Shown: positions 8,229 through 17,273, counted from the stretch's first letter. The stretch is 64,000 bases of DNA from Bacillota bacterium (GCA_021769295.1 JAETTD010000004.1:62001-126000); one strand, 5' to 3'. Notes: generated by a model not told the origin, from the letters alone. A program made the numbers and translations.

Positions 8229-9659
8229 CTAAACACGTACCTCTGCATCAGCGCCCAGAAACTCCCTGTTTTCTGAAATAACAGGCTTTATAACTTCATT
8301 TATGAAGTTCTCCGTCTGTTCAGGCGCAAGTCCTATGAAATTTTTTATATCAAGAATTTTATTCAATTCCTCCTGAGTTATATCAAATCTTTCGTCCTTA
8401 AGAATTCGGCTCAGCAAATCGTTGGCCCGGCCACGCAGCTTAATCTGCTTTGTTACCTCCACCGAGAGTTCCCGTATGGCCTCGTGCAGTTCCTGTCTGT
8501 CTCCGCCCTTCTTGGCACAATACATTATGATGTTCTCCGTAGCCATAAACGGCAGTTCCTCGTCGAGATGTTTTTTTGTTACATAAGGATATACCGTTCC
8601 CGACGATATGATATTGAGATATAAGGACAATATACCGTCAACGGCAAGAAAGCTTTCCGGTATGCTTATTCTCTTGTTGGCGGAGTCGTCCAGGGTTCGT
8701 TCAAGCCACTGGGTTGCCGCTGTAATGGCAGGGTTTAAAGCGTCTGTCATCACATATCTTGAAAGGGCGCATATGCGCTCGCTGCGCATCGGATTTCTCT
8801 TGTATGCCATGGCAGATGAGCCTATTTGTTTGGATTCAAAAGGCTCGTCAAATTCTTTCATATGTGAAAGCAGCCTTATGTCCGTGGCAAATTTGCTGGC
8901 GCTCTGTGCTATTCCCGAAAGCACCGACAGCACATAATAGTCGATTTTTCTCGAATAAGTCTGTCCCGATATACGAACACAAGAATCAAATCCCATCTTA
9001 TCGGCTATGAGACTTTCAAGTTTTTTAACTTTTTCTCCGTCACCGTCAAACAGCTCCATAAAGCTGGCGCTTGTTCCCGTAGTGCCCTTGCACCCCAGAA
9101 GTTTCAAAGAATTCATTACAAAATCAAGGTGTTCAAGGTCCATCAGCAAATCCTGCGCCCAAAGACATGCTCTCTTGCCTACGGTCGTAGGCTGTGCTGC
9201 CTGAAAATGCGTAAAGGCAAGAGTAGGCACATCCTTATTTTCTTCTGCAAATTTTCCCAGTGCCGCAATGGTGCTCACTAATCGCTTCCTAATCTCAACC
9301 AGCGCCTCTCTCATGATTATTATATCCGTGTTATCACCCACATAGCATGAGGTGGCGCCCAGATGTATTATGGGTTTCGCCTTTGGGCAAATATCTCCGT
9401 AGGTATGAACATGAGCCATTACATCGTGTCTGAATTCCGATTCATACATTCCGGCTTTTTCATAATCTATATCGTAAATATGCTGCTTCATCTCCTCAAT
9501 CTGTTCATTCGTGATATCAAGACCGAGAGCCTTCTCACTCTCTGCAAGGGCAATCCACAGCTTGCGCCATGTTGAAAATTTATTATCCGCAGAAAATATG
9601 GCTTTCATTTTTCTCCCCGCATATCGTGTGCATAAAGGATTTTCATATACATGATTCAT
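8229..9659 (-). CDS. purB: adenylosuccinate lyase
   Basis: Cleaves adenylosuccinate to AMP and fumarate, and SAICAR to AICAR, in purine synthesis. 476 residues. Fumarase/aspartase superfamily motifs: HLGATSCYVGDN (about 100), TSASFMELF, and the flexible signature loop GSSAMAYKRNPMRSE (about 280-295) carrying the catalytic serine. Strong start: AAAAGGAGGTAATAGGT before the ATG. Promoter with consensus boxes lies at 9690-9718. First gene of the purB-purA operon. Confidence 0.97.
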   Translation of the reverse strand: MNHVYENPLCTRYAGRKMKAIFSADNKFSTWRKLWIALAESEKALGLDITNEQIEEMKQHIYDIDYEKAGMYESEFRHDVMAHVHTYGDICPKAKPIIHLGATSCYVGDNTDIIIMREALVEIRKRLVSTIAALGKFAEENKDVPTLAFTHFQAAQPTTVGKRACLWAQDLLMDLEHLDFVMNSLKLLGCKGTTGTSASFMELFDGDGEKVKKLESLIADKMGFDSCVRISGQTYSRKIDYYVLSVLSGIAQSASKFATDIRLLSHMKEFDEPFESKQIGSSAMAYKRNPMRSERICALSRYVMTDALNPAITAATQWLERTLDDSANKRISIPESFLAVDGILSLYLNIISSGTVYPYVTKKHLDEELPFMATENIIMYCAKKGGDRQELHEAIRELSVEVTKQIKLRGRANDLLSRILKDERFDITQEELNKILDIKNFIGLAPEQTENFINEVIKPVISENREFLGADAEVRV

Positions 9660-9689
9660 ACCTATTACCTCCTTTTAAAAACGAAGTTT

Positions 9690-9718
9690 ATTATAGACTT
9701 TGCGGTTTACGTTGTCAA
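9690..9718 (-). promoter_or_regulatory. purB promoter
   Basis: TTGACA (9713-9718) and TATAAT (9690-9695) with a 17-base spacer, both perfect consensus, reading toward purB. No operator palindrome is obvious next to it. Confidence 0.85.
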
Positions 9719-9772
9719 TCTTTTTTGTTATTTTGCACAAATTTTTATCATATTTTTTATGTTTTAACCATA

Positions 9773-9802
9773 TTGACATTTTTCTTGCTTATGGCTTATA
9801 AT
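9773..9802 (+). promoter_or_regulatory. promoter of the DNA glycosylase gene
   Basis: TTGACA (9773-9778), 18-base spacer, TATAAT (9797-9802), 26 bases before the ATG at 9828. Confidence 0.8.
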
Positions 9803-9827
9803 CGCCGTAAACGATATGGAGGTTTAT

Positions 9828-10307
9828 ATGATTTCACATCCTTTTCCGCCGCTTTACGATGAAAATTCCAGAATTTTAATATTGGGCTCCTTTCCGTCTG
9901 TCAAATCGAGAGAGCAGATGTTTTTTTACGGTCATCCTCAGAACAGGTTCTGGAAAGTATTGTCATCTGTATTTGACAGTCCCCTGCCCAAAACGATAGA
10001 TGAGAAAAAGGAGTTCCTGCTCTTAAATGGAGTCGCCCTGTGGGATGTCATCGCATCATGCGAAATAACAGGCAGTTCCGACAGTTCCATAAAAAATGTA
10101 ACGGTCAACGATTTATCGAAAATAACGGACAATTGTAATATAAGACAAATCTTTGTAAACGGTAAAACGGCATATAAATATTACAACAAGTATACCTTCC
10201 CCATTAACCACCGCAACGCCATATGCCTGCCGTCAACTTCTCCTGCCAATGCGGCATGGAGCCTCGACAAGCTCATCGCACAATGGCAGCAGGTCAGGCA
10301 GCCCTAA
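9828..10307 (+). CDS. DNA-deoxyinosine/uracil-type glycosylase (UDG superfamily)
   Basis: Base-excision repair enzyme removing deaminated bases, most like the hypoxanthine-DNA glycosylase (UDG family 6) group. 159 residues from ATG at 9828, which follows ATGGAGGTTTAT; an in-frame ATG at 9816 overlaps that ribosome site and is not used. Motifs: LILGSFPS near residue 18 (motif A), YGHPQNRFWKVL (32-43), ALWDVI (about 71), FVNGKTA, and LPSTSPANA (about 138) equivalent to the motif B segment. Cytosolic. Has its own promoter and terminator, so it is monocistronic. Confidence 0.88.
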   Translation: MISHPFPPLYDENSRILILGSFPSVKSREQMFFYGHPQNRFWKVLSSVFDSPLPKTIDEKKEFLLLNGVALWDVIASCEITGSSDSSIKNVTVNDLSKITDNCNIRQIFVNGKTAYKYYNKYTFPINHRNAICLPSTSPANAAWSLDKLIAQWQQVRQP

Positions 10308-10330
10308 AGGATAGCGGGAATTAAATTATA

Positions 10331-10366
10331 AATCCCCGATTACAGAAATGTAGTCAGGGATTTTTT
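10331..10366 (+). terminator. terminator of the glycosylase gene
   Basis: AATCCCCGATTAC pairs with GTAGTCAGGGATT around a 6-base loop (one mismatch), followed by TTTTTT. Confidence 0.8.
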
Positions 10367-10441
10367 GCGTTTATTGAATTTTTTAATCGGCACATTGGTG
10401 TTTGCTCTCACTTATCGGTACAACATAGGTACAATAAATTT

Positions 10442-10579
10442 ATGGATGTCAAGCACTATGGTAAAATGAACGCCATCCGCAACGCCGCTGCCGAAATTGT
10501 AAATCAAACAAAAAGCAGGTGCTATGAAAAATGGTATCTGTCTTTTCTTATAACAAACATACCATATTTTACATTATGA
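10442..10579 (+). CDS. possible small ORF or gene remnant, 45 codons
   Basis: An open frame begins MDVKHYGKMNAIRNAA and ends in a hydrophobic tail. There is no ribosome binding site and I do not recognise it. It fills much of the 319-bp gap between the glycosylase terminator and the ATPase gene and might be a remnant of a longer gene. Reported because the gap otherwise shows nothing. Confidence 0.2.
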   Translation: MDVKHYGKMNAIRNAAAEIVNQTKSRCYEKWYLSFLITNIPYFTL

Positions 10580-10626
10580 GAAGTTAATACATAAAAATTA
10601 AAATACTGTTGCTTCTCTAATTTGAT

Positions 10627-12024
10627 TTAATTCCTTGCCGCTTTCAATATATCCTCATATGAGACGAGCGTTACATTGCCCATCTCGTTTGCTCTGTCGA
10701 TACAGCCTTTGGTAAAGCCTGTTTTTGCAAAGAGATAAAAATGCGTTTTCTTATAGCTAAACAAGGCGCTACGCTCCACAAGGGTTTCAAGCACACCGAG
10801 ATCAACCTTTTCGTTTGTCCATTTGCACTCGGCAAAAAGGGCGGCGTCCTTGTCCGTTCCCATAATATCAATTTCTTCTTGGGACTTGTTCTTGGGGTTA
10901 GTGCCCCACCAACGACCAATATCAGTAAAGTTCACTGCACACTTGCCTTCAAGGAGCAGCTTCCAAAGATACTGTTTGCAAATATCTTCAAACACGCTGC
11001 CCATATAGGAGGAAAGTTCAGGAGCGATACGGCTGTATGCCAAGTCGATAGCACCCCTTGAAATAACCGAAGTGTTTTCCGGCACGAATCGATACCAAAA
11101 ATGAAACATATTGTCCTCGATAGAGTAAATCGTCTTGCGAGTGGACTTTTCACCATAAGGCGATTCTTTTTTCACAATGCCGAGTGCAATCAGGTTTTTA
11201 ATGTATGTGGCACATACACTTGTGTCTTCATCAATCTTATTAGAGATTTCATTCATTTTGGATGAACCAGTGGCAATAGCGGTAATAATCGCATTGTAAA
11301 TTGCAGGCTCACGCACCTCTTGCTTCAAGAGGTTGATTGGCTCTTCAAAAATAGAAGAAGCGGGATTTAAGTGGGTGTTTTTAACGTTTTCTTCAATAGA
11401 AAGGTTATCGTTAAACTGCATCAGATATTGGGGAGTTCCGCCCATGATACCGTATGCTAACGCCTTATCCTCATCTGACAATTTATTAAAATAACGGCAG
11501 GCTTCAAAGAATTCAAAAGGTTTTATTTTGAACTGCGCCGTTCTTCTTCCGTAAAGGGGAGCCTTATATGCCAAAACGTGATCTTCCATATAGGACATAG
11601 AGGAACCGCAAAGAATTAAAAATAGCTTTGATGTGTCCTTGTTCTTGTCAATTAAAAACTGAAGCGTAGAAGCAAGGCTCTTAGATGCACGAGCAACATA
11701 GGGGTACTCGTCAATTACAAGCACAATCCTTTTAGTCTTGGCAAGTTCAAATACGTGTTCTAAAGCAGCCTGAAAGTTCGGGAATGAGGTGTTCACCGCA
11801 ATCCCTGTATTGTACTCCATAATGCATCTTGAAAAGTTATCGAGATTCTGCTTTGCATTGGTTTCAACACCGGTAAAGAAAATGGTATCTTTATCTTTTG
11901 TAAATTCTCTGATGATGGCGGTTTTGCCGACACGGCGGCGACCATAAATAACAGCGAACTCAAATTTATCGGAGTTATAGAGCTTGTTTAAAATATTAAG
12001 CTCGTTTTCTCTTCCTATGAACAT
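10627..12024 (-). CDS. archaeal-type AAA ATPase with C-terminal DUF234/nuclease-like domain
   Basis: Stand-alone P-loop ATPase of unknown role. 465 residues. N-terminal ATPase (about 1-210, Pfam archaeal ATPase type): FIGRENELN at the very start, Walker A GRRRVGKTA (28-36), Walker B IVLVIDEYPYV (about 100). A winged-helix-like segment follows (about 240-300: MNEISNKI, YIKNLIALGIVKKESPYG). The C-terminal DUF234 region (about 320-465) carries a PD-(D/E)xK-like signature: EEIDIMG then FAECKW, i.e. D...E-x-K. This architecture is common in archaea and scattered in bacteria, often in variable regions. It has no operon partner and the nearby gap is remnant-like, consistent with acquisition. Function not assigned. 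Confidence 0.85.
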   Translation of the reverse strand: MFIGRENELNILNKLYNSDKFEFAVIYGRRRVGKTAIIREFTKDKDTIFFTGVETNAKQNLDNFSRCIMEYNTGIAVNTSFPNFQAALEHVFELAKTKRIVLVIDEYPYVARASKSLASTLQFLIDKNKDTSKLFLILCGSSMSYMEDHVLAYKAPLYGRRTAQFKIKPFEFFEACRYFNKLSDEDKALAYGIMGGTPQYLMQFNDNLSIEENVKNTHLNPASSIFEEPINLLKQEVREPAIYNAIITAIATGSSKMNEISNKIDEDTSVCATYIKNLIALGIVKKESPYGEKSTRKTIYSIEDNMFHFWYRFVPENTSVISRGAIDLAYSRIAPELSSYMGSVFEDICKQYLWKLLLEGKCAVNFTDIGRWWGTNPKNKSQEEIDIMGTDKDAALFAECKWTNEKVDLGVLETLVERSALFSYKKTHFYLFAKTGFTKGCIDRANEMGNVTLVSYEDILKAARN

Positions 12025-12235
12025 AGGTATCCCTCCCTATAGAAATTCATACTTTACGATTTACTTAATTATAATCCACTTTACATAGGTAGACAATAGT
12101 TTTTTGCAAATTTACTTGATTATGATTTACTAAATTTCAAAACACGATAAAAAGTATACATTCTGCTCTTATGTACATAGTGTTAAGATTGTGCTATAAT
12201 TTTAAACAGCAAAAGCTAAAGGAGCGCTCAGGGAC

Positions 12236-13015
12236 ATGACCGAAAACAACAGCAGAAAAAAATTTTCACGTATATCTATCATTCATTACTGGAAGCTCGT
12301 TTTTCGCTCATGCCTGTTTATTGCCGCCTTTGTCATCTATATTTTAGATAAATCCAAAGGAGTTACAAAGCCTCTTATAAGATCCGACATTCCTGCGCCG
12401 ATAATAGTCGCAATCTGGTGGATTTTCATAATAGAACTTTTTTTGCGTTTCTTCCCTTCAAGCCTTGAGAGCATGGGCTGTCAAAAACAATTTCGGCGAA
12501 ATTATATCCCTACGGGCAACGAATTTAAACAGCTGCTCAATCCGGGAGAATCCAAACATTCAACCCTTATAGTAATTTTAAGCTGGCTTCTTCTCAACGG
12601 CGCAATATTCTCGCTGTTCTTTACCGAAATCATAGATGAAGGAATTTTAATTTTAATATCGCTGGCTTATTCGGTGTGCGACATGATTTGCATACTCTTT
12701 TTCTGCCCTTTTCAGGAGTGGATGATGAAAAACAAGTGCTGCGGAAGCTGCAGGATTTACAACTGGGATTATATCATGATGTTTACGCCGTTGATTCTGA
12801 TACGAAACTTCTACGCCTTGAGCTTATTTGCACTTTCCTTAGCCCTTCTGATAAAATGGGAAATTGATTTTAAATTTCATCCCGAAAGATTTTATGAAAA
12901 CTCCAACTCATCTTTATCCTGCAAAAATTGCAAAGAAAAGCTGTGCAGCCACAAAAAATCCCTCCGCCTTTTTCTGATAAAACGAAACGAACTTCTTAAA
13001 AAGATTATAAAATAG
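12236..13015 (+). CDS. unknown membrane protein with cysteine clusters
   Basis: Not recognised to function. 259 residues with about five hydrophobic segments (about 22-40, 58-74, 112-128, 135-155, 185-203). Two cysteine-rich stretches stand out: NKCCGSCRIYNWDYIMMF (about 165-182), with a CCxxC group between membrane segments, and SCKNCKEKLCSHKK near 228-241 in a basic cytoplasmic tail (CxxC-x4-C). These could bind a metal or iron-sulfur cluster. An AAAGGAGCG element lies about 10 bases before the ATG, and TATAAT is at about 12194. The next gene is a ferredoxin, 67 bases downstream, which makes a redox link attractive but unproven. Confidence 0.7.
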   Translation: MTENNSRKKFSRISIIHYWKLVFRSCLFIAAFVIYILDKSKGVTKPLIRSDIPAPIIVAIWWIFIIELFLRFFPSSLESMGCQKQFRRNYIPTGNEFKQLLNPGESKHSTLIVILSWLLLNGAIFSLFFTEIIDEGILILISLAYSVCDMICILFFCPFQEWMMKNKCCGSCRIYNWDYIMMFTPLILIRNFYALSLFALSLALLIKWEIDFKFHPERFYENSNSSLSCKNCKEKLCSHKKSLRLFLIKRNELLKKIIK

Positions 13016-13082
13016 CGGATATACTCCTCAATCCCGGGGAATGATACTCATTGACAAACCTATCATTTTCGGAGGAAAACAT

Positions 13083-13271
13083 ATGAAAGTAAAAATCGAT
13101 AGAGACGGTTGCATAGGCTGCGGACTGTGCACAGAAATCTGCCCTGACGTATTTGAAATCGCAGAGGACGGCTTGGCCTCAGTTGCTCATGAACCGGCAC
13201 GCACAGATGCGGCCAAAGTCCATGAGGCGGCAGAAAGCTGTCCTGTGGAAGTAATAGAAGTCGAAGAATGA
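13083..13271 (+). CDS. single-cluster [4Fe-4S] ferredoxin
   Basis: Small cytosolic electron carrier, 62 residues. By analogy with Thermotoga-type ferredoxins the cluster ligands are the three cysteines of GCIGCGLCTEICP (about 10-22) spaced C-x2-C-x2-C and the cysteine of AESCPVEVIEVEE (about 53). The fourth cysteine of the first motif (EIC) is present, but its usual disulfide partner is not. The ATG at 13083 is preceded by GGAGGAAAACAT; an in-frame upstream ATG at 13041 lacks a site. No partner enzyme is adjacent except the unknown cysteine-rich membrane protein upstream. Confidence 0.93.
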   Translation: MKVKIDRDGCIGCGLCTEICPDVFEIAEDGLASVAHEPARTDAAKVHEAAESCPVEVIEVEE

Positions 13272-13277
13272 GTTGCA

Positions 13278-13326
13278 AAAATCCCGTCATGTCATCTCCC
13301 TTTTCGGGAATGTCATGGCGGGTTTA
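13278..13326. terminator. terminator of the BceB-like gene (minus), may also stop the ferredoxin gene
   Basis: ACCCG-CATG arms pair with CATG-CGGG across the segment; on the minus strand the stem is followed by ATTTTTG. Genes on both sides converge here. Confidence 0.65.
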
Positions 13327-13350
13327 TGCTTTGCCCCACTAAAAGATGCC

Positions 13351-15396
13351 TTAATATCTTTTTGCTTCGCTCACTATCTTGTAATATGAGTTGGAAGTTA
13401 TTCTGTAAACCAATACATAAAATACCGCAAATACGGTTACGCTTACAGCCGCCACGAAGATAAGCAGCGGCAGATTTCTCAGATTAAACAGCATGAGCAG
13501 CCTGTAAATCAGCGGGAAAGCAAAACACAGATGTATGACCGCCGCCAGAAGAGGCATGAAAAACACCGTAAGCATCTGAGAATTTATGCTCTTCCTTATG
13601 TTTTTCTTTGTCATTCCCACTTTTTGCATTATTTCAAACCGGGATTTATCTTCATACCCTTCTGAAATCTGCTTATAATAGATGATAAGCGCCGCCCCTG
13701 CTATGAACACTATGCTCAGCAATATGCCAAGGAAGAAAATACCTCCGTATGTGCCGTAAAAGTCATCCCTGTTTGCTTCCAGACTTTCGCATCTGCCAAT
13801 AAGCACTCCGTTTGAGCCCTTGGATATCAGTTCCTTATACATATCTCGAAGTTGATTTGCAGCCGCAGCCTCCTTCTGGGCAGATTGGTCTGTATCGATA
13901 CCGTAGTACCATTTGAAAGTCACCGCGCTTTGGCCCTCATATTCTATATCTTCAAGAGGCTTTACCGTGTCCTCAAAGTCCCTGACCACCACGACTATTG
14001 AAGGTACCATATCCATGGCGGTATCGCAGTCTTCCGTAAACTCATCCAGTACCTTTGCGACCTCAAACTCTTTTCCCTTTTCCACAGAAAATGTATCCGA
14101 ATCATAATCACATCTCACGGGATAAATCATAACCTGATTGCTTCCCAGATGTATATCCGTTCCCATAAGTTTGTTATAATCGGAAAGAGGTATGAAGTTT
14201 ATCATGCGCAGATTGTCATATTTTACTTGCGTAAAGGCTTCCGGCACTTCTGCGTCAAACCGGGCTGTCTCTTCATTCATCAGTCCGTATATCATAGCCT
14301 TTCGATAGTAGACCGGCTCGGTTTTTTCTATACCGCTTTGCATCAGCACCTCTTCTGTTTTCTCTTTTAACACATCAATGTTTTCATCCCTTACAGCCTC
14401 GGAAGATTCCAGCGTTATATTGGCGCTGATGTCTCTTGGGTATCTGCTGCTTAGGCTGTCCTCCGCCCCGAAATAAAGGCATGCAGAGCCTGTAATCATT
14501 ACCAGCACCATGGTGCCCAGTATGCATATGGATGCAAGGCCGGCGCCGTTTCTCTTCATGCGGTATGACATTGACGATACCGACACGAAGTGGTTTGCTT
14601 TATAATAGTATTTCTTTTTCTTTTGAAGAATCTTGCAAAGCAGTACCGAGCCTGCAATAAATATCAGGTATGTGGCGATTATAACCATAATTACGGCTAT
14701 AAAAAACCAGATAATCGCCGACATGGGTTCTTTTATGCTGACGGCTATATAATAAGCTGCCGCAAGTATTATTATTCCGGCTGTGCCGAAAAGCCAGTTG
14801 GCCTTGGGCGGTTTTTCTCCCAGGTTTTCGCTGTGCAAAAGGTCTACTGGATTGGCTGTATGCACTTGCCTAAGCCCGCCTAAGAATATAAGCACAAATA
14901 TCCCTAAAAACAGAACCAATGTTTTTATTAAGGATTCCATTTCAAAATGCATCTGATAATTTATATTGCCTTTAAGCATGTTTATGAGAGCCAGCTCCGC
15001 CAGCTTTGAAAACAAAACTCCCAGAGCAAGGCCCAGAATCAGCGCAATGGCTACAACTATCACGTTTTCCCAAAACAGCACTTTTCCGATGTTTCTCTTA
15101 TCCATTCCCAGGATGTTGTAAAGTCCGAATTCTTTTTTTCTCCTTCTCATCAAAAATGAATTGGTATAAAAAAGAAAGATTACCGAAAACACCGCTATGA
15201 CAAAGGTTCCAAAGCCAAGCATGGCCTGCACCTGACTTCCCCCTCTCATATAGCTGAAAACGTCAGTGGTTGCGAGAAAGGAAACTATGTAATACATCAT
15301 TACCATTCCCATGCAGGTCAAAATATATGGCACATAGAGGCGCCGGTTCTGGCGTATGCCGGTCATGGCAATCTTTGGGTAAAAGCCTTTTTTCAT
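13351..15396 (-). CDS. BceB-type ABC transporter permease (antimicrobial peptide detoxification)
   Basis: Membrane subunit of a peptide-sensing and resistance transporter. 681 residues, the BceB size class. The topology fits BceB: an FtsX-like block of four membrane segments at the start (MTGIRQNRRLYVPYILTCMGMV split here as signal anchor near 12-35), segments around 55-80, 105-130, 155-175, then more at 205-265 and 285-305, a large extracellular domain (about 310-545) between segments VII and VIII, and a terminal FtsX block (about 565-670). Its start overlaps the ATPase stop at 15396. Forms a complete Bce module with the ATPase, histidine kinase and response regulator upstream; in this family the permease itself is the sensor. 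Confidence 0.92.
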   Translation of the reverse strand: MKKGFYPKIAMTGIRQNRRLYVPYILTCMGMVMMYYIVSFLATTDVFSYMRGGSQVQAMLGFGTFVIAVFSVIFLFYTNSFLMRRRKKEFGLYNILGMDKRNIGKVLFWENVIVVAIALILGLALGVLFSKLAELALINMLKGNINYQMHFEMESLIKTLVLFLGIFVLIFLGGLRQVHTANPVDLLHSENLGEKPPKANWLFGTAGIIILAAAYYIAVSIKEPMSAIIWFFIAVIMVIIATYLIFIAGSVLLCKILQKKKKYYYKANHFVSVSSMSYRMKRNGAGLASICILGTMVLVMITGSACLYFGAEDSLSSRYPRDISANITLESSEAVRDENIDVLKEKTEEVLMQSGIEKTEPVYYRKAMIYGLMNEETARFDAEVPEAFTQVKYDNLRMINFIPLSDYNKLMGTDIHLGSNQVMIYPVRCDYDSDTFSVEKGKEFEVAKVLDEFTEDCDTAMDMVPSIVVVVRDFEDTVKPLEDIEYEGQSAVTFKWYYGIDTDQSAQKEAAAANQLRDMYKELISKGSNGVLIGRCESLEANRDDFYGTYGGIFFLGILLSIVFIAGAALIIYYKQISEGYEDKSRFEIMQKVGMTKKNIRKSINSQMLTVFFMPLLAAVIHLCFAFPLIYRLLMLFNLRNLPLLIFVAAVSVTVFAVFYVLVYRITSNSYYKIVSEAKRY

Positions 15397-16157
15397 TATC
15401 TCTCACCCCCGGTTGCAATCATGGTAAGGGTATTTGAAATCTTCTGGTACAGCTGCTCGTCGGTGTTATTTCCACGGTAAATCTGATGAAACACTTCTCC
15501 GTCCTTTATGAACAGCACCCGTCCCGCATGGCTTGCAGCCTTTACGGAATGAGTCACCATCAGAATGGTCTGTCCGCCTCTGTTAATCTTGTTGAAAAGG
15601 CCGAGAAGCTCATCGGTAGATTTTGAATCAAGGGCACCTGTAGGTTCATCTGCCAGGATAATCCTTGGATTGGTAATCAGCGCTCTTGCAACTGCTACCC
15701 TCTGTTTTTGTCCTCCCGAAATCTCATAAGGGTATTTTTTCAGTAGCCCCTTTATTCCCAGCTCTTCTGCCATGGGCAGCAGCCTCCGGTTCATCTCCGA
15801 ATAGCTTTTTCCTGCCAGAACCAGCGGAAGATAGATATTATCCTCAACGGAAAAAGTATCGAGAAGATTAAAATCCTGAAATACAAAGCCCAGATTGTCT
15901 CTTCTAAAGGCTGCAACCTCAGACTCCTTTATCTTGGTCAAATCCATGCCGTCCAAGACTACGCTCCCCCCTGTAGGCTTGTCAAGGCTTGCGAGGATAT
16001 TGAGAAGAGTAGTCTTGCCGGAACCTGATTCTCCCATTATGGCAACATATTCTCCGTCCTCTACATCAAAAGTTACATGTCTGAGCGCTTCTACTTTATT
16101 TCCCCCGAATCGAGTAGTATATGTTTTTTGAAGCCCCTTAACCTCTAAAATACTCAT
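15396..16157 (-). CDS. BceA-type ABC transporter ATPase
   Basis: ATPase of the peptide-resistance transporter. 253 residues. Walker A GESGSGKTTLLN (about 39-50), Q-loop FVFQDFNLLDTFSVEDN, signature EISGGQKQRVAVARAL (about 140), Walker [13 protein letters not shown] and switch histidine MVTHS. The sequence is of the MacB/BceA class that pairs with FtsX-fold permeases. Start ATG follows AGAGGAGGATTTTGTA. One base is shared with the permease gene. A hairpin with a T tail separates it from the kinase gene, so the transporter pair may have its own, BceR-dependent transcript. Confidence 0.94.
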   Translation of the reverse strand: MSILEVKGLQKTYTTRFGGNKVEALRHVTFDVEDGEYVAIMGESGSGKTTLLNILASLDKPTGGSVVLDGMDLTKIKESEVAAFRRDNLGFVFQDFNLLDTFSVEDNIYLPLVLAGKSYSEMNRRLLPMAEELGIKGLLKKYPYEISGGQKQRVAVARALITNPRIILADEPTGALDSKSTDELLGLFNKINRGGQTILMVTHSVKAASHAGRVLFIKDGEVFHQIYRGNNTDEQLYQKISNTLTMIATGGER

Positions 16158-16196
16158 TACAAAATCCTCCTCTTTAAAATCTCTAACCTATTTTAA

Positions 16197-16239
16197 CAAA
16201 AAAGGAATCGTAAAGACAATCGAATCGTCTTACAATTCC
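16197..16239 (-). promoter_or_regulatory. hairpin between bceS-like and bceA-like genes: terminator and/or BceR operator
   Basis: On the minus strand GGAATTGTAAGAC pairs with GTCTTTACGATTCC (one bulge and one mismatch) around a short loop, followed by TTTTTTG. That is the form of an intrinsic terminator ending the regulator-kinase transcript. It also lies where BceR-type regulators bind upstream of their transporter operon, and TTGTCT-17-TTAAAA overlapping the right arm could be the transporter promoter. Confidence 0.65.
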
Positions 16240-16267
16240 TTCTCCAAATCTTACAAATTTGTAACAT

Positions 16268-17257
16268 TTACTCCGCTCTCATTTCATCTTGTGATAAATC
16301 TATTTTGATGACCGTCCCCTTGCCGAGATTTGACCGGGCTTTTATATCATGTCCAAGGTTTTTGCATATTCGCTTGCAAAGATAAAGACCGATTCCGCTG
16401 GCCTTCTTATCCCTCCGTCCGTTATACCCCGTATAACCTTTTTCAAATATTCTCGGCAAGTCTTCCGGCGCAATCCCCATGCCCGTATCTGCTATACACA
16501 GGGTTTTAGGTTCTTCAACCGTTATGGCTATTTTGCCCTTTTTAGTATATTTAAGGGCATTTGACAGCACTTGCTCGATTACGAAGGAAAGCCATTTTTC
16601 GTCTGTGATTACAGTCTCCTTTATCGGCTCATACTCCAGACTTATCTTGCGCGAAATAAATTCGCTGGAAAACTTCCTGAGCGCTTGCCTTATTATCGTG
16701 TCCAAATCGCAGCGGCATATGACATAGTCCGTAGTTTCCGAATCCAGCCTTAGAAACATCATCACCATTTCTGCATACTGTTCTATGCGAAATAAATCCG
16801 CCGATAACCTGCGTGCAATTTCCGAATCTTCGTTTTGTAAGGTTAATTTCATAGAAGCTATCGGAGTCTTAATCTGATGCGCCCACGCCGTATAATAATC
16901 TATCATGTCCTGATATCTACAGTTCATATCCGTTTCGAACTGCCTTCTCTCCCGGCACAATAAGTCTATCAGCTGCCTATAGTCTTCTCCCTCTATGCTG
17001 TTTGCTGCGGGCAAGGTCTCTATCAGACATGGCGACAGCTTCTGAATATACTGTAAATCCTTATGTTTTGCACAGGCTCTTCTGTAGCCTACGGCAAACA
17101 GCAAACCTCCTAAAAGCACGCAAATAACCGCAGGATAAGCCACTGCCGAAAGAGGCAAGTGATACATCGCAAAAGATACCGAAAATATAATGCAAAACGA
17201 TAAAAATGCCAAAAGGCTTACCTTATGATGTCTGATGTACGAAAAAAGCAATTTCAT
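16268..17257 (-). CDS. BceS-type intramembrane-sensing histidine kinase
   Basis: Sensor kinase of the Bce module. 329 residues, with two membrane segments close together at the N terminus (about 13-31 and 36-55) and almost no extracellular loop, the hallmark of intramembrane-sensing kinases that take their signal from the ABC permease. DHp box AHQIKTPIASMKL (His near 130), then catalytic domain with N box (VLSNALKYT), G1 box DTGMGIAP, F box IFEKGYTG and G2 box GIGLYLCK. Located 16 bases after the regulator gene and upstream of the transporter genes. Confidence 0.93.
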   Translation of the reverse strand: MKLLFSYIRHHKVSLLAFLSFCIIFSVSFAMYHLPLSAVAYPAVICVLLGGLLFAVGYRRACAKHKDLQYIQKLSPCLIETLPAANSIEGEDYRQLIDLLCRERRQFETDMNCRYQDMIDYYTAWAHQIKTPIASMKLTLQNEDSEIARRLSADLFRIEQYAEMVMMFLRLDSETTDYVICRCDLDTIIRQALRKFSSEFISRKISLEYEPIKETVITDEKWLSFVIEQVLSNALKYTKKGKIAITVEEPKTLCIADTGMGIAPEDLPRIFEKGYTGYNGRRDKKASGIGLYLCKRICKNLGHDIKARSNLGKGTVIKIDLSQDEMRAE

Positions 17258-17273
17258 CCCCCTGTAATGCTCC

